Shown: positions 1 to 11,204, counted from the first letter of the stretch. The stretch: 64,000 bases of DNA from Isochrysis galbana (GCA_018136815.1 CM030933.1:7008676-7072675); one strand, 5' to 3'. Numbers and translations: made by a program. The notes: generated from the sequence alone by a model not told the origin.

Positions 1-628
1 TGCCATGTGCTCCCTCTGAACGTGTAACATTTCCCCACAACACGTGTGTTACCACGCTAAGTTGCCAGTAGTCATTCAGGTTACATACATCTTCCCTGAG
101 GCACAATCAACACATACAAAAGCAAGTGGTGAGAAGCGCGCGACGTACCCGCTCATGATCCAAAGGGCGAGGTGACTCGAGGCATGAGGAGGCCGTGGCC
201 TGGAAGATACGTGAGAAATGGAGTGAGTGCGACGTTGCGGGCGACACGGGTAGTCAGCACGGGAGATACAAAGTTGGGATAATTGTCCCAATCTTCCAGG
301 TGAGGCGCCTCCCGATGACACGGGCAGCATTCACAAGGCAGACGGTTCCCGTGTCGCACATTTGACTCAAGGCATTTTGTCACCGGGAGACCACGGCGCC
401 TGCGAGAGGCGCAGATCCCCGGCCGGCTTGCCGTGCTTGTAGGATAGAAGCGCTTCAGGTTGCGCCGTATGGAAAGGTGTGCAGGCAGCAAAGATGAGGG
501 AAGGGGCAGGGGCGAGAGAGGGAGAGCGAGGCGGGTGCGGGGGGGCGGCGGACCCCCGTCGCCTGGGCGGCCGCGAGGCTCGCGTCCTCCTGCGTAAGTA
601 GGCTGAGATACCGCCAGGGGGAAACATA
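1..628. other. no gene recognised (left edge)
   Basis: Open frames exist on both strands but none shows a recognisable domain, and several are rich in Arg, Pro and Ser, as expected for chance frames in GC-rich DNA. From about 540 the sequence is C/G-rich low complexity. I see no repeat family member and no RNA gene here. Confidence 0.5.
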
Positions 629-1740
629 AGGGTGTCGCATCCGCGATCGACCTTTTTGTTTTAGAAGTTGTCTGCGTTTCTATGTCCCCTCCTTGAAGAC
701 TAGTCACCGTGTCACCGTCGCATCATCCTACAGTCGCCTTCTTTGCCCTCGCCTCCTTTGTAGCCTCCCTTGTCGCCTGCTTTGCCCGTCGCCTGGCTTA
801 CCTCCTTGCGTGCTCCTAGCGTTTTTAGGTTTAGTCGAGCGTGCAGGTATCGGCGGTGCAGGGTGCAGGGACCAAGGAGCCACCCCCTTGAAGCTTGAAG
901 GCCCCTTGTGTGACCCTGATCTCCCCTCAGGTGTTGGCCGTTGGATTATATCGTGGCGCTGTTTTACTTCGGTCTTCATCAATTCACTTAAGGGTTTTCG
1001 AAAGATTCCTTCCTTATTCCTGTGCGTAACTGTCGCCCCGTCGGATCGTCCGTCGCCCCGTCGCCCCGTCGCGCCGTCTACCGTCTACCACCCATTCGAG
1101 CCCGGCGCCGCGCCTCCATCACCACCCCCATCGCCCTCCGATGCTGTGGAGAGCGAGCATGAGCCCGCTCTCACTAAAATCTGCATGGAAGAGGCTGTTG
1201 AGGCATATCCTCCCCTCTCGGAGGCGGACGAGGCCGCCCCACCGTTGAGATCGGTTTCGGAGGGGGCCTACGAGCCCTACCGAGTCACCCCCGATCGCGT
1301 CGCCGCGGTCCCGACCGCCCCACGCCCTCGAGTCTTGGCAGATGATACGCCCGGAATCACGATTCCCAACCCTCACCGCCATTTCGCACCGGGCCACACC
1401 TTCTCACCGCCGTCAGCTCCGACGGAGCTATTGGCTGTGGGCGCCCAGTCCCGTGGAGCAGCACTATATGGAGCTGATGAAGGCCATGGCTGAGCAATTC
1501 TCGCAACAGCTATCTGCGATAGCGCAATGGCCGTCGAGCGCGAAAGGGCTCCACAGTCGGCCGCCACTGGCCGCCCGGCGCCTGCTCGCTACCCCTCTGG
1601 TACTCCACTCGAAAATACGGGAGGGGCCTACCCCCTGCCGCCTCTGTCGCCGGCACAAGCCCCTCCAGAAAGGAAGAAGGCTCGGAAGGCTAAGAAGGAG
1701 CGTGTTCACGGCGCGAGCTGGTAATGGCCGATCTTCTTTG
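629..1740 (+). mobile_element. degenerate retroelement with gag-like proline-rich ORF
   Basis: The left end carries a block at 629-650 beginning GGGTGTCGCATCCGCG that recurs in inverse orientation at about 63942-63963, where a similar proline/serine-rich ORF follows. The readable protein is Pro/Ala/Glu-rich. It runs in one frame to about 1493, then passes through another frame (ELMKAMAEQFSQQLSAIAQ, about 1470-1526) and back, ending in a Lys-rich tail (ERKKARKAKKERVHG) at about 1724. This resembles a broken structural (gag or ORF1-type) protein with a basic C-terminus. No reverse transcriptase is attached. The family is not identified. Confidence 0.4.
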
Positions 1741-2975
1741 TTGACGAGAGTTCCTCCCCCCCCCCCCCCCCGGTGCTTTTTCCTAGTGAGTCGGCCGACG
1801 TAGGTCGTAGGTCGGTTCGCCTTACTGCTTACTGGGTTTTCACCCGTTATAACTTGTGGGGGGTTAGAATGAGAGCCGGGCAACCTACTTTTATAAGTGG
1901 GGGTCAATGGGGGCCTCGCGCCCCCCTCTCTCCATCGCGGACACCCCCCGGGGTGGGCCCGTACAATCAACCCCAGCCCCTGCCCTTTGGCAGGGGCTGG
2001 GCAATCAACACTCTGGCCCAGACCCCTAGTGGGCGCGGGCCGAGACTCGCACTCCCACGCCCAGCATGGGCCTGCCCTCGAGCTGACTCCCCCCACCTCC
2101 CCTGGTCGCCAGGCATACAGAGGCCACTGGGAGGCTCCAATGGCCAGCGTGGCAAGCGTGGGAGAGGCAGGGGGGGCCAGGGGCTGAGCCCCAGCCTCCA
2201 CTGCCCCCTGAGCTGCCCTTGCTGGCCCTCTGGGAGCCCCCAAAGGCCCTCTGAGAGCAGGCCGTGGCGCGCCGCATGGCGACGCGCCGCAGGGAGAGGG
2301 GCGGAGGAGAATGGAGAGAGGGAGAGGGGGGAATTTGCGCCCCCCCCGATGGAGTGCGGTAAGAAACGGGCCCCGTTTGCGTTAGCAAACGGGCGAAGGG
2401 GGGCGGCTGGCGACAGGAGGGGCGAGAAGAAGGGAGTGGCTCAAGACGTCCCTGTGGCAGGTATTGGGGGGCGCAGTCATTTATTTCTTCGAGGACTGCT
2501 CGCGGCGCGAGCTGTAAGGGCCGTTCTGCTTCACGACGAGAGGTCCCTCCCCCCCCCCCCGGGGTTTTTCCCCGGAGAGTCGGCCGGCGTCGACCGGTCC
2601 GCCTCAATGGGTTTTCCCTCATTGTAACTTGTGGGGAGTTATAATGGGAGCCGGGGGTTTGCGAGGGGGGAGATTTGAAGGGATGCATATGTGTATGTGT
2701 CTGTGCCATCACTTCAAGGCGTGCGGGCAAGTGCGCTGAGGGGTGTCGTGATAGTACCGGGCTAGTGGGAGTAGTGGTACTAACGCTCAGTTGTTTTAGA
2801 ATGAGAGCCGGGGGCTTGCGGGGGGGAGATTTGAAGGGGTGCATAGGTGTATGTGTCTGTGGCATCAACACGCGCCAATGTGTACGGGCAGGTGCGCTGA
2901 AGGTTGTCGTGTTAGTACTAGTACCAGGGCTAGAGAGAGTAGTGTTACTAATGCTCAGTTATATTATTGAATATC
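1741..2975 (+). mobile_element. older RB retroposon copy, split by a younger RB
   Basis: Positions 1741-1880 match the interior of RB elements (C run, GTCGGCCG block, then TAACTTGTGGGG). The match resumes at 2813 and runs to the 3' hairpin and a TTATATTATTG tail near 2970. The gap is exactly the younger element at 1881-2795, flanked by the 17-bp duplication TTAGAATGAGAGCCGGG (1864-1880 and 2796-2812). The older copy is more diverged from the other RB copies than the insert is. Confidence 0.75.
1881..2795 (+). mobile_element. RB element, full length, 915 bp, with target-site duplication
   Basis: This is a non-coding retroposon. The 5' end is CAACCTACTTTTATAAGTGG, which folds as a 7-bp stem (CCTACTT with AAGTGGG, one G-T pair) around TTAT. 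A G/C hairpin (GGGGGC...GCCCCC) follows. The 3' end carries a second hairpin, TAGTACC (2752-2758) with GGTACTA (2776-2782), then GCTCAGTTGTTTTA. It is nearly identical over its whole length to 26047-26971 and is related to the reversed copy at 51164-52119. The flanking 17-bp duplication differs from those of the other copies, so these are independent insertions and not a segmental duplication. Confidence 0.85.
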
Positions 2976-3053
2976 CTCCCCCACAGCGGGGGAGGAATGG
3001 AGAAGGGGGGGAGCTCGTGCCCCCCCATGGGTGAACCAAGTATAAACTTAGTT
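2976..3053 (-). mobile_element. RA element, 5' fragment
   Basis: Read on the minus strand, it starts with the RA hairpin (3034-3053, AACTAAG...CTTGGTT with a six-base loop) and continues with the CCATGGGGGGGCACGAGC block. It is cut off after about 80 bp at the junction with the older RB copy. Confidence 0.7.
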
Positions 3054-3059
3054 GGGGGA

Positions 3060-3692
3060 GGAGTGGAGAGGGGGGGGGGGGGGTTGTCCCCCCATTCCCC
3101 ATGGATGAACAAAGTATAACAAAGCGAAAATGAATCACGGCCACGATGCATACTGCCACACTCATACTCATGCACTCATACTAAGGTAGAAAGAGGAAAG
3201 CAAGGAGAAAGCCGCGCAACACGCATTTTAACATCAGACACCACGCAATTCTCACCTACGACATGGACACAATCCATTAATGAAAACTGGCCTATCAAGC
3301 CATCATCCGTCTCTTATCGTTCTCAATCGCATTCATGATCCGGTGGAATGGGAGGAGGGAGCAATCGTTAACACACGCACGGTAGTACATCGGGTCGCCC
3401 CCGTAAAGGGCGGCGGCTGCAGCGAGAGAAAAACGCACCTCGGCTCCAAAAAAGTCCCACGAGTCTGTGCCAGGTAAGTTTGAAAAGCCGAAAGGGCTTT
3501 GAACTGCGAGCTTTGGGGTGTACGAGAGCGATCACTCCACCGCGAAGAGCTTAATCTCTCTACAAGCATGAAAAAGAAGAAGTGCCTTCGGAGGTCACAT
3601 GTCCCCTTACCCTAGATGAGGACGTTCTAGCCGTCCGACGGGTAGCAGCATTTATCGATGAGCTGCATCTTCGAAGAACTCCGATATAGTCT
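3060..3692. other. intergenic, nothing recognised
   Basis: The stretch contains a G run near 3068-3084 and short open frames with no recognisable domain. It is the downstream flank of the minus-strand PPR gene, so it probably includes that gene's 3' UTR. Confidence 0.5.
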
Positions 3693-5879
3693 TCAATCGG
3701 TCAAACTAGAGAGGGACATCTGTGTTAATTTGTCTAGCTCCGCCGTCACGGACCTCGTCAAGCGAACTCCCGAGACGACGCCTCCATCAGAGAGGTTAGA
3801 CATGGAGGCGGACTGCGAGCGCGTCTTGCGCAAAGGGATACCCAGCACTTTTGAGGCAACCTTGGTCATCGAGACTCCGGAGGAAGACCGCGTCATTGGC
3901 AATGCAAGGGAAGGAGTCTGAACCACGCCGCGCTTCTTCGCAATGCCAGCCGCGGGCTTTGGAGCCTTGCCCCAAGCCGTACCCATAGAGCTTGCGGTAG
4001 CCTTCTCTGCCTTTTCCGCAGCAACTGCCGAGCGCGTGGCGGCGCGCGCGGCGCGACTTTGCTGTACGGCGCACTGCTTCTCGAGGGCAGAGAGCCCGTC
4101 GCGTCCCACAGTCTTCAAGCAAGCAGATCTCAGATTTTCGTCCATCCGAATGCCAGACTTGAGCAGGTTCATCACATGGACCCGGCCACGTTCGGTCCCA
4201 AGATTGATCAGTCGTTGGTTGCCAGAGGACCGCGCGCGGGCACACACGCGCAGTAGTGGGGCATATGAAAAACGGTCAAGAGTATGGCCGGCCGCGGTTG
4301 CCCGGTCGATAACTTTTTCCACCGCAGCCACATCGGATCCCGCTTGGGCGTACGCGGAAGCGAGGGAATTGTAGGTGACGAGCGTTGGCAAAATATGCGC
4401 GGCCTCCATGGAATGCACGACTGCCTCCGCAGCGGGTGCATTTCCGCTTTTGGCATACGCACCGAGAATCGAGTTGTACGCGGAGGCCGTGAGCTGGGTG
4501 CCGGTGGCGGATAGCGCCTGGAGAGTAGCCTCTGCGGCATTCGTATCCCCGGCCGCGCAAAGGGCTTGAATCACGATGGCATGGGACGTGGGTGATGCTG
4601 CCACGCCAGCAGCAGCCATCCGATGCAGCACCGAGTTGGCCTTAGCAGGCGAGCTGACGTGCGCGGAGAGCAGAGTATTGAATGCAATAGCGTCGGGTTC
4701 GATTCCATTCGCCACCATTCGATCGAACCAATACTGAGCCCTCGCAGCGTCTCCCGTGCGTGAATGGGCCAACAAGACCGAGGAATATGACGACTGATCT
4801 GGCGCGATGCCCCGCTCCTCCATCTCCGCAAAGGCCGCCTCGGCCTCTTTAGGACACTTCGCCCTTGCGCAGGCCGTGATTAACGTGTTGTATGAAACGC
4901 GATCGGGAAGGGGATGACCGCCTTCTCCACGAGCGGCAGCACACATCACGGCCAGCGCTCCAGTGGCGTCCGCAACGTTGGCATGCGCCAAGAAGAGAGC
5001 ATTTAGAGTCCAAGTGTCTGGTCTTAGCCCATCCTGCAGCATCCGTGCGTACCAGCGCGAAGCGTCCGCTACGCGCCCTGCGCGCGCGGCACTATTGACG
5101 GCGGAGGTGTACGTATGTGGCGTGGCCTGCATCCCTTTGGTCAGCATTTCCTGGAGGAGATCCTCCGCGAGATCATCACGCGATGCGGCAAATGCAGCTG
5201 CGATTAACGTATTGTAGGATGCGCTGTCAGTTATCGGGGCTGCGCGGAGGGCGGCCAAGGCCTCGTCGAGCTTGTCCAAAGCGCCCAACGCCTTGAGCTT
5301 GATGTTGGTCGCGATTAGGTCGAGCTAATGGGATGAGGGTGGAGAAGGGGAGGGAGCTCACAATGGCGGTGATACAGGACACGGTCTCACGCGCACTTGC
5401 GGTCGAGGCGGCCAGAATTTCACCTGGACGCTGTTGGACTCCATCCGCCCTGCCCAGGCGAGCACCGCGGCGGGACTGCCGCGTGTGGACATGGCCGCGA
5501 GCACATTGTTGTACATGGACACCGACGGCTGCACGGAAGCCCTGGCACATCGGTCCAACATCCAGAAGGCGACGGCGGCGACGTCGTCGCCCAGGGCGAG
5601 TTTCGCCGTCACACCCATATTGAGCATGCGCGCGTTGGGTGCGGGCTCGGCCTCGAGCAGTACGATCACGCGATGGTGGTCTCCGCCGCGCAGCGCCCTC
5701 GATATCTGCTCCTCCACGCTGCTGCTGGGCGACGGGTCTGCCTCGCTCGACGAGGAGGCGACGCTCGCGACATCATGCTCCTTCTGCGTGTGCTGCTGCG
5801 AGACGGGGCGCGCGGGCGGCACCTTGAGATTGAGCTGAACGCCTGGCTCAATACCCAACCCGGGCGGCACGCTGATCAT
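3693..5879 (-). CDS. pentatricopeptide repeat (PPR) protein
   Basis: Two exons are proposed: complement(5424..5879) and complement(3693..5324). The 99-bp intron begins GTGAAATT and ends CCCATTAG, and it joins NSVQ to LDLIATNIKLKALG in phase 0, giving 695 residues. The body is a run of about ten degenerate 35-residue helical hairpins of PPR type, with hallmark strings such as SYNTLIAAAF, VSYNTLITACARAK, AFAEMEERGIAPD, IAFNTLLSAHV and VTYNSLASAYAQAG. PPR proteins bind single-stranded RNA base by base and usually act in organelle RNA processing, stability or translation. The last 130 or so residues are basic and Ser-rich with no repeat. The N-terminus (MISVPPGLGIEPG) does not look like a full transit peptide, so an upstream exon may be missing. 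The target RNA cannot be inferred. Confidence 0.88.
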
Positions 5880-6664
5880 TGCACACTACGCACTGGCTGG
5901 GGTGGTGCAGGGGAGAGCTGGGGGGGTAGGAAGGGAGGGAGAGAGTGGGTGGAGTGGAGTGGAGGGCGGGGGAGGAGGGAGGGGGGGGAGGCAAGGCAAG
6001 GTGAAGGGGGGTAGAGAGAGAGGGAGGGAGAGGGATGAGACGAGAGAGAGAGAGGCGGCAGGCGACGGGGGGGGGGGGGCGGAGCTCGCGCGTGCGAGAC
6101 TATGGGGAGATCCCGTCGTCGGCGAAGCTTCGATGAATCACTAGGCGATTCTTTTTTGTCCTATTTTGGTGGGTGAGAAGAGACGGCCGGGCGGGGGGGG
6201 GGGGGGAGGGAGGGATTCGTGGCAAACCTTCTCCTGCGAAGTTGGTGAATGGCTCGTCCGCTGTAAAGTATGAAGTACAATAGTAAGTAGTATGTACTAA
6301 GTATGGCCAGGGATCCTATGAATGCGATGGGTGAGAATGATGGGAGGCCGTGCCCTCAGGCTAAAAGTGTATGGGCACGTTCTCTATGGCTTTTTTAAAG
6401 TATCGTGTTCGTACAAGGCTAGTGGCAGTAGCAGTACTATCGCTCAGTAGGTTTATATCCTGTGTGTTCACACCTAGGTTCATACCTCACAGCCGCGTAG
6501 TATAATACCCGCTCCCTGTCGGCCTCCCTCGCCGCCCACACGCTCCGCCCTCCGCCCACAAGCTCCGCCCGCTCCGCCCGCTCCGCTAACCCGCTCCACT
6601 CGGCTTCTCCGCTCGCCCGCTCGTGCCGCTCCACTCGTGCCGCTCCGCTCGTGCCGCTCGCCCG
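5880..6664. other. intergenic with GA-rich tract and an RB-like tail
   Basis: About 5900-6090 is strongly purine-rich (GGA/GA tracts). Around 6400-6450 there is a diverged copy of the RB 3' tail (CAAGGCTAGTGGCAGTAGCAGTACTATCGCTCAGTAGG). Just upstream of the ABC gene, 6535-6660 is a run of CCGCTC/CCGCTCGTG short repeats. This is likely the promoter and 5' UTR region of the ABC gene, but no core element was recognised. Confidence 0.5.
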
Positions 6665-9042
6665 ATGGCCTGTTTGGTGGTCTGGCTGTACCTGGCCGCA
6701 CCCGTCGGCGCACTCGCAGCGCCCGCTGACTTGCCGCCACTCGCCTTCCTCGCCGAACGCTGGAGGCAGCACCGCCAGCTTACCGCTGCGGCAAGGTCGC
6801 TCTCGGCTGCGCCGGCCGTTCCGTCACTGCTAGCACAGGGCAGTGCCTCCGCCCTGCCGAGCGTATCATGGCTTCAGCTGTGGGATGAGCTGCGCAAGTC
6901 GCAGCGTCTGAACTGCATCATCCCGGCGTGTGCGCTGTCGCTGCTGCTCTCTATCTCGGAGCTGTACGCGCCGCTCATCCGAGGCCGGCTCTTTGATGCG
7001 GTCCTCGAGCCCGGGATCAGGCTGAGTGCGCTTTGGCCACGAATACGGCTACTGGCCATAGTCGCGCTCTTCGGGTGGGTCACGTCCATCGCCGTTGGCG
7101 TGCTCTTCGCGAGGGCGCGTTGGCAGTCCTCCATGTCAACAAGGATCCGTCTGATGGACGCTATCCTCCGTCAAGAGCCCGCCTTCTACGACATGCAGGC
7201 GCCTGGTGAGCTGGCCTCACGGCTCAATAGTGAGCCGGAGCGGCTGCAAGAGCTAGCCAACCGTGGCCCGGAGAAGGCCCTAAATGCCTTGCTGAGTATT
7301 ATTGGGGGCGCAGTCTTGATGATTGCGTCCGAGCCTAGGCTTGCGATTGCAGCGATTCTCCTCAAGGCACCACTGCTAAGCAGAATAGCGGTGTTGGCCG
7401 GAAGGACGGTTGGCCTATTCAGCGCACTGCAGCAGAACGCGCTCAACCGCGCCAATGCACTCGCCGCTGAAGCATTGGCTCAACCCCACCTCGTTGCCAC
7501 GTTGGGTGCGCGACGGGCCATCTTGGACGAGTACTCTTCGAGGATTGGGGAGTATCTGCGTGTGATTGACCAGACGCTATTCACCGAGACGGTGGGTTCA
7601 CCCTTTTTGATGCTGCTACTATCACCACGCTCAGACACGTATCCGCTCATTTGCCGGACAAGGAACACTCCTCACGATTCACGAACCGTTTCTCCTTTTT
7701 GTTGATCTAGGTGCTACGCTACACCACCAAGCTGATCGAATCCACCACGTCGCTCGTGATCCTTGTGGGCGGTCTTGCTGCCGTTCGCCACGGAACGCTC
7801 AGTCTTGGGTCTCTAACCGCTTTCTTTGCTTATGCCGAAACGTACGGTGCATGTCCTAACCACTTCTGGGCATCCCATGTGTTCTATGTCGAGCCGCGCG
7901 CGGGGCCCGCTCTCGGTGGTGGCGGGGTGCCTGCGTAGGTGGGTGCGAGAAGCATTATTTGTCAGCAGTTCTCTCAAGTCGCGTACTCAGCCATCCTTTG
8001 CTTGACATGCACCAGGTTTGAGCGCGGCTGCAACGGGTTGGCCGAGCTACTCAACGCGCTACTCGCAGCGCGTCCCTCGTGCGCGCGGTACTTTCAGCTT
8101 CTCGGTCGACCATCGACAATGGACCCGGAGCCAAGAGGCGGAATCAGGGGCGCAGATAGCCCAACGCTGGACCAGTGTAGTGGCGAAATCGAGCTGCGCC
8201 GCGTGTCCTTTCGGTTTGGCGGACGTGATGCAGATGCATTGCACGACGTCTCACTACATATTGCCCCTGGAGAGACTGTGGCGATATGTGGCCCCTCGGG
8301 GTCCGGCAAAACGACCTTGGCCAAATTGATCTTGCGGCTTTACGATCCTGCCGACGGCCAAGTGCTTCTCGACGGGCATGACGTGCGCTCCCTCGATCTG
8401 AAGTGGTTGAGAAGACAGTTTGGGTACGTGCCACAGACACCGGCGCTCTTCGACGAAACCATACTACACAATCTTGTTTTGGGGCTAGAGCAACCGCCAT
8501 CACAGGAGCAACTTTGGGCTGCCCTTGAGGACGCTGGCGCAATGAGCTTTGTTCGGGCGCTGCCATTCGGCCTGCAATGCCGAGTGGGCGAGGGCGGCTC
8601 AAGGCTTTCCGGCGGGCAACGCCAACGGCTCGCACTAGCCCGAGTGTTTGTAAGGCGCCCTCCCATTTTTGTTTTCGATGAGGCGACGTCCTCGTTGGAC
8701 CTTCAGACGGAGCGGATAGTGCAGCTGTCTATTGACCGTTTGAATCGACAGCGCGCAGTGTTGGCCAACTCGACCCACCAGAACGAGGACCCATACCATC
8801 CCTTGCCACGAAAGCAAAGCTCGCAAACGAGCCCGACGGTCGTGGTCATTGCTCATCAGTTGGGCACTATCGCTAGAGCAGATAAGGTTGTCGTGCTAAT
8901 CGACGGCCGGGTTGCCGAATTGGGAACGCCCCTGGAGCTCGCCCAAGCTGGTGGTTGGTTCGAACAAAACTTCTATCCGAGGCCAGGCGTACTGGACGGC
9001 CAAGGGGCTAGGTCATCCGGTTTTGAAGAGTTAGCTAGTTGA
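6665..9042 (+). CDS. ABC half-transporter, type I exporter (ABCB/TAP-like)
   Basis: Exons 6665-7591, 7711-7841 and 8016-9042 give about 694 residues. The introns (119 and 174 bp) are GT-AG. The second splice (donor after GAAAC, acceptor CACCAG) restores the reading LTAFFAYAETFERGCNG. Residues 1-25 look like a signal peptide or organelle leader; an in-frame ATG at 6623 is an alternative start. A six-helix membrane domain (about 75-340) is followed by one nucleotide-binding domain: Walker A GPSGSGKTT from residue 445, Q-loop YVPQ, signature LSGGQRQR at 550-557, Walker B IFVFDEATSSLD and H-loop VVVIAHQL. One membrane plus one nucleotide-binding domain means it must dimerise to pump substrate with ATP. 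About 27 extra residues sit between the D-loop helix and the H-loop strand. Substrate and membrane are not determinable. Confidence 0.9.
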
Positions 9043-9756
9043 TGTGGACAATGCAGATGGCAACGACGTGACGGACATGCCCCCACCCCTAAGGTGCTCA
9101 GCGTTGTATGTCGCAAGGCGTCCTTGGGACACGCCACAGTATTCCTCGCTTCCTCGAGCATATCTGACGACCAGCTAGTATTGATCGGTCGTCATGTCTC
9201 AGTCCTCTATTGTCTGTTGTGGTCTACTTCCGACGCGGTGGTCTCCAGCGTGAGGAGCCAACATGGTGAATGGGAAGCATAGATAAAGAAACCATGAAAC
9301 CAATTAACTTTATAGTCAGTTGCCATGGAGCGCGCCGCCGCTCCCCTCCTCTCCTTCGGGCCCCCCGCCGAGGGCGGCCCCCCAGCCCCCATGGAGCAGT
9401 CGTTGTCGAAGCGGCCGCGCCCGCCGCCATCAGAGGCCGAGCAAGTGCGTGCGACCCTCGTCACGCCACACGGCCCGTGGCTCCGGCCACACCATGCACA
9501 GCAGCCATGGTGGCTCCCCCCATGGGGGGCAGCTGTCTGCAGACTCCAGCAAAGAATTAACAGGCCCACAGGGCCACTCCTCCAATGGGCATGCCTTATG
9601 GCAGAGGCCCCTCCCGCCCTAGCGACTAGCGACGGCCGCGCTGTCATGGCAGCGCGGCCCGAGACCAGGCGGCCCTTATGGGCACAAACTCTTGACAAGA
9701 CATCGCTCAAAGACACACACATCACACAACTCTGGAACACTAGAGCAGGTCAGACA

Positions 9757-9941
9757 ACATCCACACTCGTCATCCCACTTCACAACCCCTCACTCCAAGC
9801 ACTTCAGCAGCCTCCCACCACGCCACGACTCACCCCTAACAGGAACCAACTTGTCAAGGCGAGCGTCAGTCGTGGCGTGGTGGGAGGCTGCTGAAGTGCT
9901 TGGAGTGAGGGGTTGTGAAGTGGGATGACGAGTGTGGATGT
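9757..9941. repeat. perfect 74-bp inverted repeat (hairpin)
   Basis: Positions 9757-9830 and 9868-9941 are exact reverse complements, separated by 37 bp. The left arm is native ORF1 coding sequence (TLVIPLHNPSLQALQQPP); the right arm is its inverted duplicate. Transcripts would fold into a long perfect stem. Confidence 0.92.
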
Positions 9942-10016
9942 GTGTCAGGAACCGGACTAAGAAGATGATGACCAACTAGCCGACTCAGACGCCATTTATG
10001 ACCTCTCATTCCATCA

Positions 10017-10866
10017 ACTATTAGTAAAACTGATAGGGTCATGGGGGCCGCGTTCCCCCCTTCCTCCATCGCAGACACCCCCTGGGTGGGCCTGCACATT
10101 CAACCTCAGCCCTTGCCTGCTGGCAGTGGCAGGGGCTGAGCTGACATCATTCCTGCCCAGACTCTCGCCCTGCGCGCGACGCGCGCCTCACGCATTCGCC
10201 TGCACCAGTCCCTCATCGTACTGACCCACCCCCTCACCACTGAGCCACGGACCATCCGAGCCGCCAGGAGGGCGCCCAAGGCCAGCGAGGCCAGCGTGGG
10301 AGAGGCAGGGGAGGCCAGGGGCTCAGCCCCAGCCTCCACTGCCCCCTGAGCTGGCCCTGCTGGTCCTCTGGGAGGACCCGAGGGTCCTCCCAGAGGGGGG
10401 CCATGGCGCGCGCAGGCATCGCACGCGCGTTAGAGAATGAAGAGAACGACGAGAAAAGAGCGAAAAAAAACCCGACACGATCTGACCCGAGAAAAGGTAA
10501 TACACGCGCACACGCGCCTGTTTGCGATATGTTTACAGGTCGACACCCGATGCGACAGGCAGGCACCGCGGGAGCGCGGCGCCGGACGAAAACGACTCAA
10601 GAGTCGGGGGCCACAAAAGAACAAGACCAAATAAGGTAAGCGACGCGCCCGTTTACGTTTATCTACGGAATAGCTGACAGGAGGCTTGCCCCAGCCCGCC
10701 CCCCACCCGCCTGGCCCGTCGTAGCTCGTAGTGCACGCGGGCTCACCCCCCCGTAGGGGGGGTAGCGGGAGCGGGGGGGAGGGTGTGGGGTTTAGGCGAT
10801 GGCGAGTGCGATACCGCAGGTGTGTGAGTTATAAGCAGCATAGCGGGCACCTTCAAGAATGTTTCT
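10017..10866 (+). mobile_element. RC element, full length, 850 bp, with 22-bp target-site duplication
   Basis: The insertion is flanked by 22-bp direct repeats (9995-10016 and 10867-10888) that are part of the disrupted ORF1 (coding YDLSFHQ). The 5' end folds as CTATTAGT with ACTGATAG (8 bp, one wobble pair) followed by GGGTCATGGGGG. This matches the 5' leader of the minus-strand LINE at 20716, whose stem is CTATCGTT/AACGATAG followed by GGGTCATGGAG. The 3' end is TAGCGGGCACCTTCAAGAATGTTTCT. The same ending occurs reversed near 28840-28870 and 24150-24175. No protein is encoded. Confidence 0.82.
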
Positions 10867-11204
10867 TTTATGACCTCTCATTCCATCAGAGCGGGGACCT
10901 CGTACCTCGTACTCAACGACACGGCGGTCTATGCCGCCATTGTTGAGCTACTCCTTGAACTCGAGGGCGTGGACCCCGAGCCAGACTTCTGGGCCCGCTC
11001 AGCAAGGGGCCCCTGGCACATCGCAGTCAATGAAGCCTGTGCATAACAATTCCAAGCAAAATACGGTGAGCAAACGAACATCCGCACCCAAGGCACGGAC
11101 ATCGCCGTGCGCATCAAGATCGAATCGATCGAAGACAAGATCAACAAAAAAGGCACCTCGACCCATATCGACGCGCGATCCTGCCCGAATGAATCGACTA
11201 GCGT

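Larger units (their letters stand above)
9300..11180 (+). pseudogene. LINE ORF1 pseudogene interrupted by an RC element
   Basis: The 5' hairpin-like leader (AACTTTATAGTCAGTT) is followed by ATGGAGCGCGCC at 9325. The ORF starts MERAAAPLLSFGPPAEG and parallels the ORF1 at 25076 through SKRPRP and HGPW. After about 9750 the coding frame is disrupted by a 74-bp inverted duplication and then by the RC insertion at 10017-10866. Beyond the insertion the ORF1 homology resumes (LSFHQSGD; then DPEPDFWARSARGPWHIAVNE at about 10975-11035), with a stop codon (TAA at 11044) and loss of homology near 11180. It is a dead copy of the RNA-binding-type ORF1 of the LINE described at 25054. Confidence 0.8.

Noticed and set aside
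4900..5660. Plus-strand Arg/Ala/His-rich open frames across the PPR gene
   Set aside because: They are antisense shadows of the well-supported minus-strand PPR exons.
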